64,000 nucleotides of DNA from Weissella koreensis KCTC 3621 (GCF_000277645.1 NZ_AKGG01000011.1:130862-194861); one strand, 5' to 3'. Counted from the first letter of the stretch, positions 10,282 to 20,065 are shown. Numbers and translations: made by a program. The notes: generated from the letters alone by a model not told the origin.

Positions 10282-10524
10282 TTAGTCATTTTTAAAGCTT
10301 TTAGCAAGGGATGTTTTCTGCTTATTCTCTCGTTCAATCAGTAATAGATAATGTTTAATTTCACGTTTTAGTCGTTTATTTTGTTCAATTATTACTTCAT
10401 ATTGTCTACGTTCAATTCGTGAAAAACAATTCAAAGTTGTCATACATACCAAACTAAACAATAAAATTGTTACTGTAATATGTCCTTTTCTACGCAATAT
10501 AAACCCTCTATTTACATTAATCAT
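10282..10524 (-). CDS. comGG: ComGG-like minor pseudopilin
   Basis: Assigned by position as the last gene of comG and by shape: a basic N-terminus ending RRKGH, one hydrophobic helix (about 16-34), then a charged helical tail. No canonical prepilin cleavage motif is present, as is usual for ComGG. At 80 residues it is at the short end for the family. It overlaps the end of comGF by eight bases. ComGG joins the pseudopilus that pulls DNA to the membrane. Sequence similarity by eye is weak, so the name rests on context. Confidence 0.6.
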   Translation of the reverse strand: MINVNRGFILRRKGHITVTILLFSLVCMTTLNCFSRIERRQYEVIIEQNKRLKREIKHYLLLIERENKQKTSLAKSFKND

Positions 10525-11022
10525 TGTTTAAATAAATTATGCGTTTCGCATATAAGCAGTCGTCATTTCTACCGGTATGCTTAAGATGCTCCAATTCCCT
10601 GATAATAATATTAAAATAATTAGGTTTATCAGATGTTAATATTTTTTCTACATAAATGCCTTTGCTCAATGGCATAAACCCTTTATTACTACCCGTTAGA
10701 ACTAACCGTCGATGCCAAATTATCAACCGATAATCTTTATTATTTTTTTTAGAATAAAAATGATAAACTGGTCTCTTTTCAATTTTAGTATTACCCATAA
10801 CAAATTTTAAATTTAGCTTAGGATGATTTAAATCTAAAATCAATCGGTTGGCTTGATATTTAAAATAGTCTTTTTCTTCTAATATCTTGAAATTAATTAA
10901 CTGGTGTACATTGACCGTAATCACTGGTGTACATTGACCGTAATCATTTGAGCCACTATCCCCAAAACAAAAAGCGAAGCCAAAACCTCAACCAGTGAAA
11001 ATGCCTTTCGTTCAACTTGCAT
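10517..11022 (-). pseudogene. comGF: comGF, frameshifted by a 23-bp tandem duplication
   Basis: The gene starts at 11022 with a prepilin-type leader (MQVERKAFSLVEVL) and hydrophobic helix, overlapping comGE by 11 bases. After 33 codons it hits TGA at 10921-10923 because a 23-base segment is present twice in tandem (10901-10923 and 10924-10946). Removing one copy restores one frame of 160 residues, a normal ComGF length. The rest stays open as a 135-residue frame that could begin at GTG 10924. That GTG overlaps the TGA (GTGA), so re-initiation could yield a ComGF lacking its leader and membrane helix. No ribosome binding site precedes it. ComGF is a minor pseudopilin for DNA uptake. Confidence 0.88.
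10901..10946. repeat. Exact 23-bp tandem duplication in comGF
   Basis: Bases 10901-10923 and 10924-10946 are identical (beginning ctggtgtaca, ending gtaatca). The length is not a multiple of three, so one extra copy shifts the comGF frame. Loss of a copy by replication slippage or recombination would restore the gene. Confidence 0.98.
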
Positions 11023-11215
11023 AAATCGCCCACTGTTCTCTTACCTCTTGCAATTGTTTTGACAACTTTATCTGTTCCTGAATTAATCTGTTTGTATTTT
11101 GATGATGATTAGATATGACCATCTGACAAGTAATTGTTGTTTGACATATAACAACTAAAGCCAACAAAGCATCTAACATCAAATATCCTTTACGGCGTTC
11201 TAAGATCAAAATCAC
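11012..11215 (-). CDS. comGE: ComGE-like minor pseudopilin
   Basis: A 67-residue protein with a short basic N-terminus (ILERRKGYLMLDALLAL) that fits a prepilin leader: G followed by Y, then Leu and Asp in place of the usual Glu at +5. A hydrophobic helix and a polar tail follow. It is shorter than many ComGE proteins but lies in the right slot and overlaps comGD by 26 and comGF by 11 bases. No lesion is visible. Function in the DNA-uptake pseudopilus is inferred from operon position. Confidence 0.65.
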   Translation of the reverse strand: MILILERRKGYLMLDALLALVVICQTTITCQMVISNHHQNTNRLIQEQIKLSKQLQEVREQWAIYAS

Positions 11216-11609
11216 CCCACCCCATTGAGAAAACTAATTCTTTAAATTCTTTCTTTTTAAGATTTTTAAGCGTTATGGTTCCAGGTTGGACCCAACCCGA
11301 GTGTACTGAAATAGCACCATAATATACAGCCCACCCCTCGGGTAAGTAAACCATAGACTTCATTCTATTTTGTATCATAATTGCTCGATTATCTTTTTGT
11401 TCACAACCCTCAATTAAAACCTGAGATGTTTGTGACAAATTACGCGCTCTATCAACTTCAAATTGTAACTCTCGTCTAAAGTTAGCCCAGTTTTGCTTAG
11501 TTGGGGTTGAAGGTTTAAAATACGCGAATGTACTTAATATTAAAAACGTCAACATCGCTGTTATAAGAACTTAAATCATTGTAAAACCTGATCTTTTCGA
11601 TTTCATCAT
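11190..11609 (-). pseudogene. comGD: comGD, nonsense codon in the prepilin motif
   Basis: Read from ATG 11609, whose ATGA overlaps the stop of comGC, the frame gives MMKSKRSGFTMI, then TAA at 11571-11573, then VLITAMLTFLIL and the rest of ComGD. The stop sits exactly where type IV prepilins carry their invariant glutamate (GFTxxE), so one change (GAA to TAA) explains it. The remaining 121-codon frame from an internal ATG at 11555 lacks the cleavage site and half the membrane helix, so it should not enter the pilus. Everything downstream of the stop is intact, suggesting a recent event. Confidence 0.88.
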
Positions 11610-11926
11610 TTCCCGTTTTTGTGGCGTTTTACATTCCCTTCATGGTCAAAATCAAGACCTAATTGTTCCATACGAGCTGATTGTTGATTGCTTAAATAGT
11701 TGTCCTTTAACAATTTTCCCTTAGTGACAGGCCTGTCTTCTGGATGCTCTAATAAATATAAATCAGCTTGGCTTTGAATTGTTCTTTCCATCGTTTCTGC
11801 CTGACGTCGATTAGCAATATCGCGAACTCTATGAATATTGGGCAAAATCAACATTGTTAATAACCCAATTATAAATAACGCAGTTACCACTTCGATCAAT
11901 GTAAAACCTTTTCTTTTTTTCACCAT
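11606..11926 (-). CDS. comGC: ComGC major competence pseudopilin
   Basis: A 106-residue prepilin with a textbook leader, KKRKGFTLIEV: cleavage by ComC after Gly7, phenylalanine +1, glutamate +5. A hydrophobic helix (to about 28) and a small charged head domain follow. It forms the shaft of the DNA-uptake pseudopilus. It overlaps comGB by seven bases and comGD by three or four. It looks intact, unlike comGD and comGF downstream. Confidence 0.92.
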   Translation of the reverse strand: MVKKRKGFTLIEVVTALFIIGLLTMLILPNIHRVRDIANRRQAETMERTIQSQADLYLLEHPEDRPVTKGKLLKDNYLSNQQSARMEQLGLDFDHEGNVKRHKNGK

Positions 11927-12936
11927 CCGTTAAAATCCCCCATATTAGAATAAATCGGTAATAAAAACTTCAAATATAATGCGATAATCAAACATCCAAT
12001 TATGCCAAAACAAATTGGCTGGATTAACAACAATACTCTTTCCATCAAACGATCTAATTGTTCTTTCTTCAAAAGAGCTAGGCGAATAAAATCGCAGCCA
12101 ATTGTCGCTTGTGATTTACCAGTCTTAAATAAGCATTCTGCTTCTATTGGTAAAAAAGGCATTTCTTTTAAGGCAGTTACTAAATCTTCACCCTGTAAAA
12201 GATGTTTTTGCATCTCCGAACCAAGCATTTCAATAAAAGGAACTGTCCTCACTCTATTAATTCGTGTAATGACTGTTGCTAAGCTAACCCCTGATTTCAA
12301 TAAAATTCCCATATGAAATAAAAAATAATAAGATATCAACAAATTTAATATCTTATTTAAAAGTGGAATTTTTGAATAAAGATACCAATAATTTAAAATA
12401 GTTTTACGAAATACGTTTTTCATCAAAATTATTATTATTATTATTAAAATTAATACCAAGCCCATCCCTAACAATTCAGGAGAATTTAATAATGTATTGC
12501 TATTATTAGACCAAATATCATTCGAGAAAAATAATACTAATCCAATACCTAATAAAGTTACTAAAAGCAGCAATATTCCTGGATATAATAACAACATTTT
12601 AATTTTTTGTTGATGAATAAAATGAATATATTCTTGTTTACCAATCTCTTGCACTACTACCCTCATATTGCCGTGCAATTGAATAAAGCTTAATTGAAAA
12701 TTTATTCTAATTGGCATATATGATTTAATCGCCAGTTCAAAACTTGTTCCTTGCCTCATATCCAATAAAACACTTTCTAATATATTTCTATTTTTAGGCT
12801 GCAACATTTGAATCGAATTTAATGCGTCTTGTAGTGAATAGCCTGAATTTAGTAAATCTCCTAAAACTTCAAAAAATTGCACTTGATCATGACGCGACCA
12901 TTGCGAACGTTTAAATCCCATTTTTCTCCATTTCAA
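11920..12936 (-). CDS. comGB: ComGB pilus assembly membrane protein
   Basis: A 338-residue GspF/PilC-family platform protein that anchors the pseudopilus and couples it to the ComGA ATPase. Two homologous cytoplasmic domains are visible (around 20-110 and 215-300), with hydrophobic segments near 120-140, 160-180 and 310-330. Length is normal and the frame is unbroken. It overlaps comGA by 26 bases and comGC by seven. Confidence 0.9.
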   Translation of the reverse strand: MKWRKMGFKRSQWSRHDQVQFFEVLGDLLNSGYSLQDALNSIQMLQPKNRNILESVLLDMRQGTSFELAIKSYMPIRINFQLSFIQLHGNMRVVVQEIGKQEYIHFIHQQKIKMLLLYPGILLLLVTLLGIGLVLFFSNDIWSNNSNTLLNSPELLGMGLVLILIIIIIILMKNVFRKTILNYWYLYSKIPLLNKILNLLISYYFLFHMGILLKSGVSLATVITRINRVRTVPFIEMLGSEMQKHLLQGEDLVTALKEMPFLPIEAECLFKTGKSQATIGCDFIRLALLKKEQLDRLMERVLLLIQPICFGIIGCLIIALYLKFLLPIYSNMGDFNGW

Positions 12937-13804
12937 TCAATAAATCTTGTTGGGTTAAATACTGTAAATCAGCCATTTTTTCAGCATTTACCGTTGTCAT
13001 TATTTGATAACCAACGCCTGATAAAACATGTTTCAATGCCCACTCATCTACGCCCAACCCCAGCATGCGATACCATACTCCTAAACAAGAATCGGCATGT
13101 ACAGTGCTCAAAACCAAATGACCGCTCATCCCGGCTTCAACCGCTATTTTTGCAGTTTTAGAGTCTCTAATTTCTCCAATAATTAAAATTTCAGGATGAT
13201 GTCGTAATGCCAATTTCAATAATTGTTGATAGCTCATATCAGCAAGTGTATTGATTTGAAGTTGTAATATTTCACTATCTTCAATTTCAACTGGATCTTC
13301 AATGCTTAGTACCAATCGAGCTGTTTTTAACTGCTGAATAGCATAATAAAGTGTACTTGTTTTACCAACTCCTGTCCTCCCACTTAATAAAATTAAACCA
13401 CTCATATTTTTTACTGATTCAATTAACTTATAAATTGGTTCAGGATCTTTAAATTTAATACCTATATTGCAAATTTGATATAAAAATCTAATAACCATTG
13501 ATTCTTGATTCAAAAAATCACCAACGCTTGAAATTCTACAATTGTAATTAGTTCCCCCTACTTGGTAAGTCATTCTACTTAACTGAGGTCTACGTGTTTC
13601 ACTAATATCCATCCCACTACAAAACTTAATATAACGAAGCAACCGTAAGCCAATATCAACTTCAACTTGCCGCAATTTTTTTAAACCATTATTAGTAATC
13701 ATCATAATACGATAATAATTACTGGACGGTAAAATATATAAATCACTCCCCTTTTCTTTAATAACACATTCAACTAATTCATTAAAAATATTTTCAATTG
13801 TCAT
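12911..13804 (-). CDS. comGA: ComGA competence traffic ATPase
   Basis: The 297-residue GspE/PilB-family ATPase that powers pseudopilus assembly. Motifs seen: Walker A GRTGVGKTST (about 141-150), the Asp-box IEDPVE, Walker B LIIGEIRD and the His-box LSTVHAD. It is somewhat shorter than many ComGA proteins, and I see no C-terminal tetracysteine motif. First gene of the operon. Just upstream, a small hairpin (13813-13827) overlaps the AAGGGGG ribosome binding site. The ATPase seems intact although two downstream pilins are broken. Confidence 0.93.
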   Translation of the reverse strand: MTIENIFNELVECVIKEKGSDLYILPSSNYYRIMMITNNGLKKLRQVEVDIGLRLLRYIKFCSGMDISETRRPQLSRMTYQVGGTNYNCRISSVGDFLNQESMVIRFLYQICNIGIKFKDPEPIYKLIESVKNMSGLILLSGRTGVGKTSTLYYAIQQLKTARLVLSIEDPVEIEDSEILQLQINTLADMSYQQLLKLALRHHPEILIIGEIRDSKTAKIAVEAGMSGHLVLSTVHADSCLGVWYRMLGLGVDEWALKHVLSGVGYQIMTTVNAEKMADLQYLTQQDLLIEMEKNGI

Positions 13805-13812
13805 TTTGACCC

Positions 13813-13827
13813 CCTTACACAGTAAGG
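13813..13827 (-). promoter_or_regulatory. Small inverted repeat over the comGA ribosome binding site
   Basis: CCTTAC and GTAAGG are perfect inverted arms around three bases, and on the minus strand the right arm overlaps the comGA Shine-Dalgarno sequence. It could mask the site in the mRNA, but a six-base stem is short and may be chance. Confidence 0.3.
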
Positions 13828-13868
13828 AACCAATAAAACATAAAGTGTTTTTTAATTTTTAAAATAAA

Positions 13869-13906
13869 ATAAAAAGCCAAACGCGCTAATGCACATTTGA
13901 CTTTAA
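13869..13906 (-). terminator. Terminator after yebC
   Basis: On the minus strand AAAGTCAAATGTGC pairs with GCGCGTTTGGCTTT around ATTA, using some G-T wobbles, and is followed by a T run. Confidence 0.85.
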
Positions 13907-13914
13907 AAAAATTA

Positions 13915-14640
13915 TTATTCAGCTGTAGTAAATACCGCTGAAACATCATCATCAGCTTCTAATTCTTCAACTAGTTTTGCTAATGATTCTGCATTATCTT
14001 CTGGAACTTCCATTGGATTATCAGCGATCATTGTTACTTCATCATTAATCAATGTGTAACCTTTTGATTCTAGTGCATCTCGAACTTCTGGGAAAACCTT
14101 TGGATCTGTATAAATTTCAAATTGATCATCATACGTCTTCATATCATCGGCACCAGCTTCTAACATGTCCTCAAACAATTGATCTTCATCAATTTCAGGA
14201 GCGTCTTCACCACGGGCAATTTCGATATATCCCTTACGTTCAAACTGAAAAGCAACTGAACCAGAAGTTCCCAATTCTCCACCAGCATGCTTAAAGGCAG
14301 AACGAACATTTGAAGCAGTTCGATTAGTGTTATCAGTCAATGTTTCAACCAAAACAGCAATTCCAGCTGGTCCATAACCTTCATATGTTAACTCTTGGTA
14401 ATTTGCACCACCAGCACCAGAAGCCTTATCAAGGGCACGTTGCACGTTGTCCTTAGGCATATTAGCTGCTTTTGCTTTTTCCATCACTAACCGTAATCCA
14501 GGGTTACCATCTGGATCTACTCCACCCGACTTAGCCGCAGTATATAAGTCACGTGATAACTTTTGGAAAATTTTTCCACGCTTAGCATCTTGGGCGTTCT
14601 TACGTCCTTGAATGTTATGCCACTTACTGTGTCCTGACAT
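13915..14640 (-). CDS. yebC: YebC/PmpR family protein
   Basis: A 241-residue cytoplasmic protein of the YebC/TACO1 family, recognised by the signature start [20 protein letters not shown] and the acidic C-terminal half. Family members act as transcription regulators and in translation of difficult (for example proline-rich) stretches. It is a single-gene unit with its own terminator, next to comG as in several lactobacilli. Start and length are standard. Confidence 0.96.
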   Translation of the reverse strand: MSGHSKWHNIQGRKNAQDAKRGKIFQKLSRDLYTAAKSGGVDPDGNPGLRLVMEKAKAANMPKDNVQRALDKASGAGGANYQELTYEGYGPAGIAVLVETLTDNTNRTASNVRSAFKHAGGELGTSGSVAFQFERKGYIEIARGEDAPEIDEDQLFEDMLEAGADDMKTYDDQFEIYTDPKVFPEVRDALESKGYTLINDEVTMIADNPMEVPEDNAESLAKLVEELEADDDVSAVFTTAE

Positions 14641-14810
14641 TTCAAAAACCTCTTTTCAATCTATTTTGACAGTCTACTCATTAATTATATAATAAATCAA
14701 ATTTACAACAATATCAATATTTGAACCAAATATATTTGATTTAAATATCATTATTACTCTTTACTAAATTAATTCGGTTATTATTTTTAACTTTAATGAT
14801 AATCAAAAAA

Positions 14811-16313
14811 TTATCGATGATATGCAAACTTTTGAGCAGCTTTAACGGATTTTTGCCAATTTTCATAATGCTTTTGCATTGTCTGTTTATGCTCTTCATT
14901 ATAGTCAACCGTTAGCATCTCAGGATTATCGGGTAGTTGATCAATAGATGACCAAAATCCACTTTGTAATCCAGCTAAATACGCAATTCCACGAGCAGTC
15001 ATTTCAAGTTTTCGTGGTCTCGTGATTTTTATTTGAAGTAAATCAGCCATAAATTCATGCAAATATTCGTTCGCTGCAGCACCACCATCAATAGAAAGAT
15101 GAGTTCGTGTGAGTCCTGTATCAACGGTCATTACATCTAAAACATCTTTAGTTTGATATGCCAAAGATTCAATTGTAGCTCGTACCAAATCTTGATTTCG
15201 AGTTGCTCTAGTTAATCCAAAAGCAGCTCCACGAATTTTTTGATCCCAATAAGGTGCACCAAGGCCCGTAAAAGCTGGTACCAGGTAAATATCTTGATAA
15301 GGAACTGACTGGCTTGACTGATAAGCATATTCTGCTGACATTGCTGAATTATCAATGATATCCATTCCTTCTTCTAACCACTGAACTGCTGATCCAGCGA
15401 CGAAAATTGAACCTTCAAGTGCATATGTGATTTTTCCGTTTAAACCATAAGCAATCGTTGTTAGCAAACCATGCTTTGAAACTTTTGGTTGATCTCCAGT
15501 GTTCATGACAATAAACGCGCCAGTCCCATATGTACTTTTAATAGAACCAGGCTTAAATGCTTGATGTCCAAACAAGGCAGCTTGCTGATCACCAGCTAAT
15601 GCTCCAATCTTAATTGGAACACCTTTCAGAATCGTTTCACCAAAATCATCTGATGAATTTTTAACTTTCGGCAATAAGTTTGGGTTAATTCCATAAAGAT
15701 CCAATAACTCTGGATCCCATTGCAAGGTATGAATATTAAAAAGCATAGTTCGTGATGCATTGGTATAATCCGTAGCATGGGCCTTTCCTCTAGTGAGCTT
15801 CCACAACAGCCACGAATCTATTGTCCCAAAACGAAGTCGATCCTCATCCATCAATTGTTTTAATTCTGAATTTTGGTCTAATAACCACATTATTTTAGTT
15901 GCTGAAAAATATGAATCAATCCAGAGACCCGTTTTATCATATATTTTTTCTTCTAAATGATTTTCTTTGAGTTTATCAGCCATTATATTTGACTGCTTAG
16001 ATTGCCAAACAATAGCTGGCGCTACTGGTTCACCGGTTTCTCGGTCCCATAAAACTGTTGTTTCGCGTTGATTAGTAATTCCAATTGAATCAATCTCCTG
16101 AGCAGGAATATCATATTTTGTTAAAACTTGCTGCATCAACCACTCAGTGTCAATCCAAATTTGATTTGCATCGTGTTCAACCCAGCCTGGCTCCTGAAAA
16201 ATTTGAGGTAGCTCTTTTTTAACCATCCCTACTGTATTACCATTTTTATCATATAAAATGACGCGAGTACTAGTGGTTCCTTGATCAATTGCCATTACAT
16301 ATTCTTTTGTCAT
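14811..16313 (-). CDS. glpK: Glycerol kinase
   Basis: Phosphorylates glycerol to glycerol 3-phosphate. The 500-residue FGGY-family protein begins with the ATP-binding AIDQGTTSTR loop and shows ITNQRETT near 80, the adenosine motif around GAGGAAANEY equivalent (DGGAAANEY) and a typical C-terminus. No glpF or glpO/glpD lies next to it, so it stands alone here. The ribosome binding site is weak (GGTAATAGG). No clear cre site was found upstream, though one is common for this gene. Confidence 0.96.
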   Translation of the reverse strand: MTKEYVMAIDQGTTSTRVILYDKNGNTVGMVKKELPQIFQEPGWVEHDANQIWIDTEWLMQQVLTKYDIPAQEIDSIGITNQRETTVLWDRETGEPVAPAIVWQSKQSNIMADKLKENHLEEKIYDKTGLWIDSYFSATKIMWLLDQNSELKQLMDEDRLRFGTIDSWLLWKLTRGKAHATDYTNASRTMLFNIHTLQWDPELLDLYGINPNLLPKVKNSSDDFGETILKGVPIKIGALAGDQQAALFGHQAFKPGSIKSTYGTGAFIVMNTGDQPKVSKHGLLTTIAYGLNGKITYALEGSIFVAGSAVQWLEEGMDIIDNSAMSAEYAYQSSQSVPYQDIYLVPAFTGLGAPYWDQKIRGAAFGLTRATRNQDLVRATIESLAYQTKDVLDVMTVDTGLTRTHLSIDGGAAANEYLHEFMADLLQIKITRPRKLEMTARGIAYLAGLQSGFWSSIDQLPDNPEMLTVDYNEEHKQTMQKHYENWQKSVKAAQKFAYHR

Positions 16314-16365
16314 TATTTTTTACCTATTACCCTCAAATAAAAATTAGTTGGTTAAATATTTTTAA

Positions 16366-16395
16366 ATAAAAAGGCGAGGCAAGTTTGCCTCACCT
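16366..16395 (-). terminator. Terminator between the small tautomerase gene and glpK
   Basis: GGTGAGGCAA pairs with TTGCCTCGCC around AC, followed on the minus strand by TTTTTA. It ends the yitT/tautomerase transcript and isolates glpK. Confidence 0.85.
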
Positions 16396-16502
16396 AAATT
16401 ATTGACTAAGCTAAAACTATCTCAGTCCCCTATAATCGTAATATCAAACGTTTTTTTACATTTTAAGCTAATACGTGCTTTAAAAATAAAGATAACTTTA
16501 TT

Positions 16503-16688
16503 TTATGCTTCGGACTTTAGAGTTCCGCCATCCATATAACGATTTTTAGGCATTTCATTAACGATTACTTTAATTGCATCACGTGGTGCGCCGGCATTTT
16601 TTTCGACTGCATCTGTAATTTCTGACATCATTGCTTTTAATTGAGCTTCTGAACGTCCTTCTACTAATTCAACATGTACAAATGGCAT
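16503..16688 (-). CDS. 4-oxalocrotonate tautomerase-like protein
   Basis: A 61-residue member of the small tautomerase family. After removal of Met the N-terminal proline ([12 protein letters not shown]) is the catalytic base; an arginine at about residue 12 and the conserved NEM segment ([15 protein letters not shown]) also fit. The physiological substrate of such stand-alone proteins in lactobacilli is unknown. It lies 16 bases after yitT and before a terminator, so both are probably cotranscribed. Confidence 0.9.
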   Translation of the reverse strand: MPFVHVELVEGRSEAQLKAMMSEITDAVEKNAGAPRDAIKVIVNEMPKNRYMDGGTLKSEA

Positions 16689-16704
16689 CTTTTCTCTCCT
16701 ATTA

Positions 16705-17631
16705 TTAATTATTTAAAACATCTGAAATTTGCTTTTTAGCAGCAATTTTCTCAACCTGAATTTGACGCTGTAAATCCTCATTAATGAAATTATTAGATAC
16801 ATTTACAGTATTCAATACATTGATGAAGGCATCTGGATCAGCTTCTTTAGTTAAATTTTCCATATCTGCTAATTCATAACGCGAAAGGACCATCATCAAT
16901 GTTTTTGATGGGTGCTTGGTATAAGCACCCACAGAATCAAGAATTGTAATACCACGAACAACATTCGCCTGTAAGTTTTCAATGACTTCATCAGGATGCT
17001 TTGTGACAATAAATGCGGTTAATTTTCGGTGTTTAGTATAAATGTTATCCATAGCAACAGATGTTGCATAAATTCCAATAATCGTATACATCGCATTTTG
17101 CCAGCCAATAAAGAAGCCAGCAATCAAAACTATACCCCCATTAATCATCATACTAACAGATCCAATTGACCGACCCGTTCGTTTTTGAACAATAGCAGCA
17201 ACAACATCCATTCCACCAGTAGAAAAACCTAATCTAAAAGTAATCCCAATGGCAACCCCTAATAACATTCCACCAAATAACGCAGCTAAGATCGGTTCAT
17301 TATTTACAATGCTCACTTTTGGCATCCAAACTTGTAGACCAGATGCCAACAAATTATTCAAGAAACTTAATACTACGAAACGACGACCAGCCCAAAACCA
17401 ACCTGCAATCGCAATCGGAATATTAAAGACCAAAATCATTGTTCCTACTTCAATATGAATATGAAACAAATAAGTCAAAAATAAATTTAACAGTTGCGCA
17501 ATTCCATTAAATCCAGCTGAAAAAATATTATTAGGAATAAAGAAGAAATTCATGGATACCGCAACAAGTAATGAACCAAATATAAATCCCCCCACGAGGA
17601 TACTGTAATTTTTAACTGATGTCCAAACCAA
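16705..17631 (-). CDS. YitT family membrane protein
   Basis: A 308-residue protein with five or six hydrophobic segments in the first 200 residues and a C-terminal soluble DUF2179 domain (about 215-290). [19 protein letters not shown] in the middle is characteristic of the YitT/YpjC group. Transport substrate is unknown. It is slightly longer than usual at the C-terminus. It begins 19 bases after the RNA helicase gene. Confidence 0.9.
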   Translation of the reverse strand: MVWTSVKNYSILVGGFIFGSLLVAVSMNFFFIPNNIFSAGFNGIAQLLNLFLTYLFHIHIEVGTMILVFNIPIAIAGWFWAGRRFVVLSFLNNLLASGLQVWMPKVSIVNNEPILAALFGGMLLGVAIGITFRLGFSTGGMDVVAAIVQKRTGRSIGSVSMMINGGIVLIAGFFIGWQNAMYTIIGIYATSVAMDNIYTKHRKLTAFIVTKHPDEVIENLQANVVRGITILDSVGAYTKHPSKTLMMVLSRYELADMENLTKEADPDAFINVLNTVNVSNNFINEDLQRQIQVEKIAAKKQISDVLNN

Positions 17632-17650
17632 AGCATCTTCCTCCTAAATG

Positions 17651-19021
17651 TTATTTTCCGCGAGCCTGATCAGATGCTTTCTTTTTAGTCTTACGATTAG
17701 CACGTAACTCTTCACGGTCAGAAACTCGTTTCTTAAAGCGAGCATCTTTAGCAATTGCTGCCTTAATTTGATGCTTATATCCTGGTTTAACGTGCTTCTT
17801 CTTCTTTTTAACCATCCCCAACATCGTTGGATCAAGCTTTTGGGTAGACTTATGTCGTTGACGCCGACGACGACGATCAATTCCGTCCTTCAATTCCCCA
17901 TGACTAAAGTTTTTAGGTTGGAATTCAATCCCCATTTTTTCAACACTAGCTACTCGGTCTTCTTCATCTGGATTATAAATTGTAATTGCCGTTCCAGTTT
18001 GACCATTACGACCAGTTCGTCCAACTCGATGAATAAAGAATTCCAATTCATTTGGAATACCATCATTAATAATCAAGTCAACCCCTGGAATATCAATTCC
18101 TCGAGCGGCTAAGTCGGTTGCCACGACATATTGATAATCAAGTCGTTGAATAGCAGTCATCACTCGACGACGTTCTCGTGGTTGAATATCTCCGTGAATT
18201 TCAGCAACTTTAAGTCCCTGTTGTCGTAAATACTTAGCCAATTCTTTGGCACGAACCTTAGTATTAGTAAATACTAAGGCCATGTATGGATTACCCATCG
18301 TTAACAAACTATAAACGACTTCATCTTTTGTCTTACCCTTAGTTCCAACCAATAGATTTGTAATAGTATTAGCAATTACCGTCTCACTTGGAATTTCTTC
18401 AATAATTGGGTTATTTAAATACTTTTTCAAAAATGGTTGTAATTTTTTAGGAATCGTAGCCGAAAATACCATCATTTGTAGATCACTTGGCAACGCTCCA
18501 GCAATCGCATCAACATCTGGTAAAAAACCACCATCCAATGTCATATCAGCTTCATCAATAACTAAAGTTGATGCTTTATGTATATCTAAAGCTCCATTTT
18601 TTGAAAGGTCATGAATTCGACCAGGTGTTCCGATAACAATTTGTGGTTGTTTATTTTCTAGTTGTGCAGTTTGACGGGCTTTATCGGTTCCACCAACGTA
18701 GTACCCGATTTGAGGCCGAATTTTTTCATCAAACATATCCGCAATTTGCTTAGCAGCACGATTAATTTGAGCCGCTAATTCTCTTGAAGGTGTAGTGATA
18801 ATAACTTGTACTGTTGATTCCGTTAAATTCAATTTTTCAAAGATTGGGATCAAGAAAGCATGAGTCTTACCAGATCCAGTTTGTGACTGTCCCACAACTG
18901 AACGACCTTGTAGAATCACTGGAATCATTTTCTCTTGAACCGGTGTTGGCTCTTTAAAGTTGATTGCACCTAGAGCTTGATATATTTCTGATTTTAAATT
19001 ATAATCCGTAAATTTTGCCAT
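17651..19021 (-). CDS. cshB: DEAD-box RNA helicase, CshB-like
   Basis: An ATP-dependent RNA helicase of 456 residues used in RNA remodelling and cold adaptation. Motifs in order: Q motif near 20-30, Walker A SQTGSGKT near 45, PSREL, DEAD near 155, SAT near 188, ARGIDIP, HRVGRTGR. A very basic tail (about 375-456, rich in Lys and Arg) should bind RNA. It precedes yitT and follows nrnA by 14 bases, a compact unit. CshB is my best assignment among the paralogues. Confidence 0.9.
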   Translation of the reverse strand: MAKFTDYNLKSEIYQALGAINFKEPTPVQEKMIPVILQGRSVVGQSQTGSGKTHAFLIPIFEKLNLTESTVQVIITTPSRELAAQINRAAKQIADMFDEKIRPQIGYYVGGTDKARQTAQLENKQPQIVIGTPGRIHDLSKNGALDIHKASTLVIDEADMTLDGGFLPDVDAIAGALPSDLQMMVFSATIPKKLQPFLKKYLNNPIIEEIPSETVIANTITNLLVGTKGKTKDEVVYSLLTMGNPYMALVFTNTKVRAKELAKYLRQQGLKVAEIHGDIQPRERRRVMTAIQRLDYQYVVATDLAARGIDIPGVDLIINDGIPNELEFFIHRVGRTGRNGQTGTAITIYNPDEEDRVASVEKMGIEFQPKNFSHGELKDGIDRRRRRQRHKSTQKLDPTMLGMVKKKKKHVKPGYKHQIKAAIAKDARFKKRVSDREELRANRKTKKKASDQARGK

Positions 19022-19035
19022 TAATTTCTCCTGTT

Positions 19036-19986
19036 TTATTCGTTAATGGTTGTTTCTAATACAGCATTAACTTCATCAATAATTGTGTTTATTTCAGTTT
19101 GATCTTGTGCTAAAGCACCCGAAGCAAATGGGTGTCCACCTCCACCGTGACGTGCCGCAACTTTGTTAATGACCACGTCACGAGAGCGCATGCGAACTCG
19201 ATAAAAACCTTCTTCTTGTTCTTCAAAGATAATCCAAGCTTTCATCGTATTAACTTTTCCTAAGAGTGGCACTACAAAGGCAGTCCCAAAATCTCCCAAT
19301 TCAAAGCTTTCAACAACATCATGTTTCAAAATAATATAATTTAAACCTAGATCGTTCATTTGCATATTACTTAAAACATAACCAGACATTTTAGCAGCAG
19401 CTGGTGAAATAGTATCCATCATTTGATTAATTTTAAACCAATCAAAATCAAATTCCATTAATCCTGCAACAACTTCCATTGTCTTCGCATTTGTAGCATA
19501 TAAGAATCTTCCAGTATCACCAACAATTCCGTTATACAAATATGAAGCACCACTATTTGATAACGCTAATTCATTTTTAAATTGTTGATAGAAACTAAAA
19601 ATTATTGCAGAGGTTGAAGAGGCACCTTCAATCACCCAATTATAATCTCCATAAGGTTCTTCGTTTGGATGATGGTCAATTTTTACAATTGTAGCCCCTT
19701 GTTCCCAACGTTGATCATCCACTCGGGGAGTATTAGCAGTATCTACTACAATAACTAGTGCATCCTCATAGAGTTGGTCCTCAATTTCATCCATAGTTCC
19801 CATCCAAAGGGCACTGTGTTGCATTTTACCAACTGTATAAACTTTTTTTTCTGGGAATGAGTTTTGAATTAAATCCGCTAGACCAAATTGTGCACCAAAA
19901 GCATCTGGATCGGGCCTTTGATGTCGATGAATGATAATTGTATCATGCTTTTTAATTTGCTCTAAAATAACTGTTTCAGCCGTCAT
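19036..19986 (-). CDS. nrnA: DHH-family oligoribonuclease / pAp phosphatase NrnA
   Basis: A 316-residue DHH/DHHA1 phosphoesterase that degrades nanoRNA and 3-prime-phosphoadenosine 5-prime-phosphate. Metal ligands are seen in HRHQRPDPDAFG (19-30), VDTANTPR and IDHHPNE; the DHHA1 domain ends with GGGGHPFASG. Length matches the family. It is the first gene before the cshB-like helicase and yitT on the same strand, joining RNA unwinding and short-RNA turnover. Confidence 0.93.
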   Translation of the reverse strand: MTAETVILEQIKKHDTIIIHRHQRPDPDAFGAQFGLADLIQNSFPEKKVYTVGKMQHSALWMGTMDEIEDQLYEDALVIVVDTANTPRVDDQRWEQGATIVKIDHHPNEEPYGDYNWVIEGASSTSAIIFSFYQQFKNELALSNSGASYLYNGIVGDTGRFLYATNAKTMEVVAGLMEFDFDWFKINQMMDTISPAAAKMSGYVLSNMQMNDLGLNYIILKHDVVESFELGDFGTAFVVPLLGKVNTMKAWIIFEEQEEGFYRVRMRSRDVVINKVAARHGGGGHPFASGALAQDQTEINTIIDEVNAVLETTINE

Positions 19987-20065
19987 ATTTTTATCTCAAT
20001 TCTTTCAATTATATTTTTAATTATTTTCTAATCACTAACAACAAATTATAGCACAGATAAGCTGG

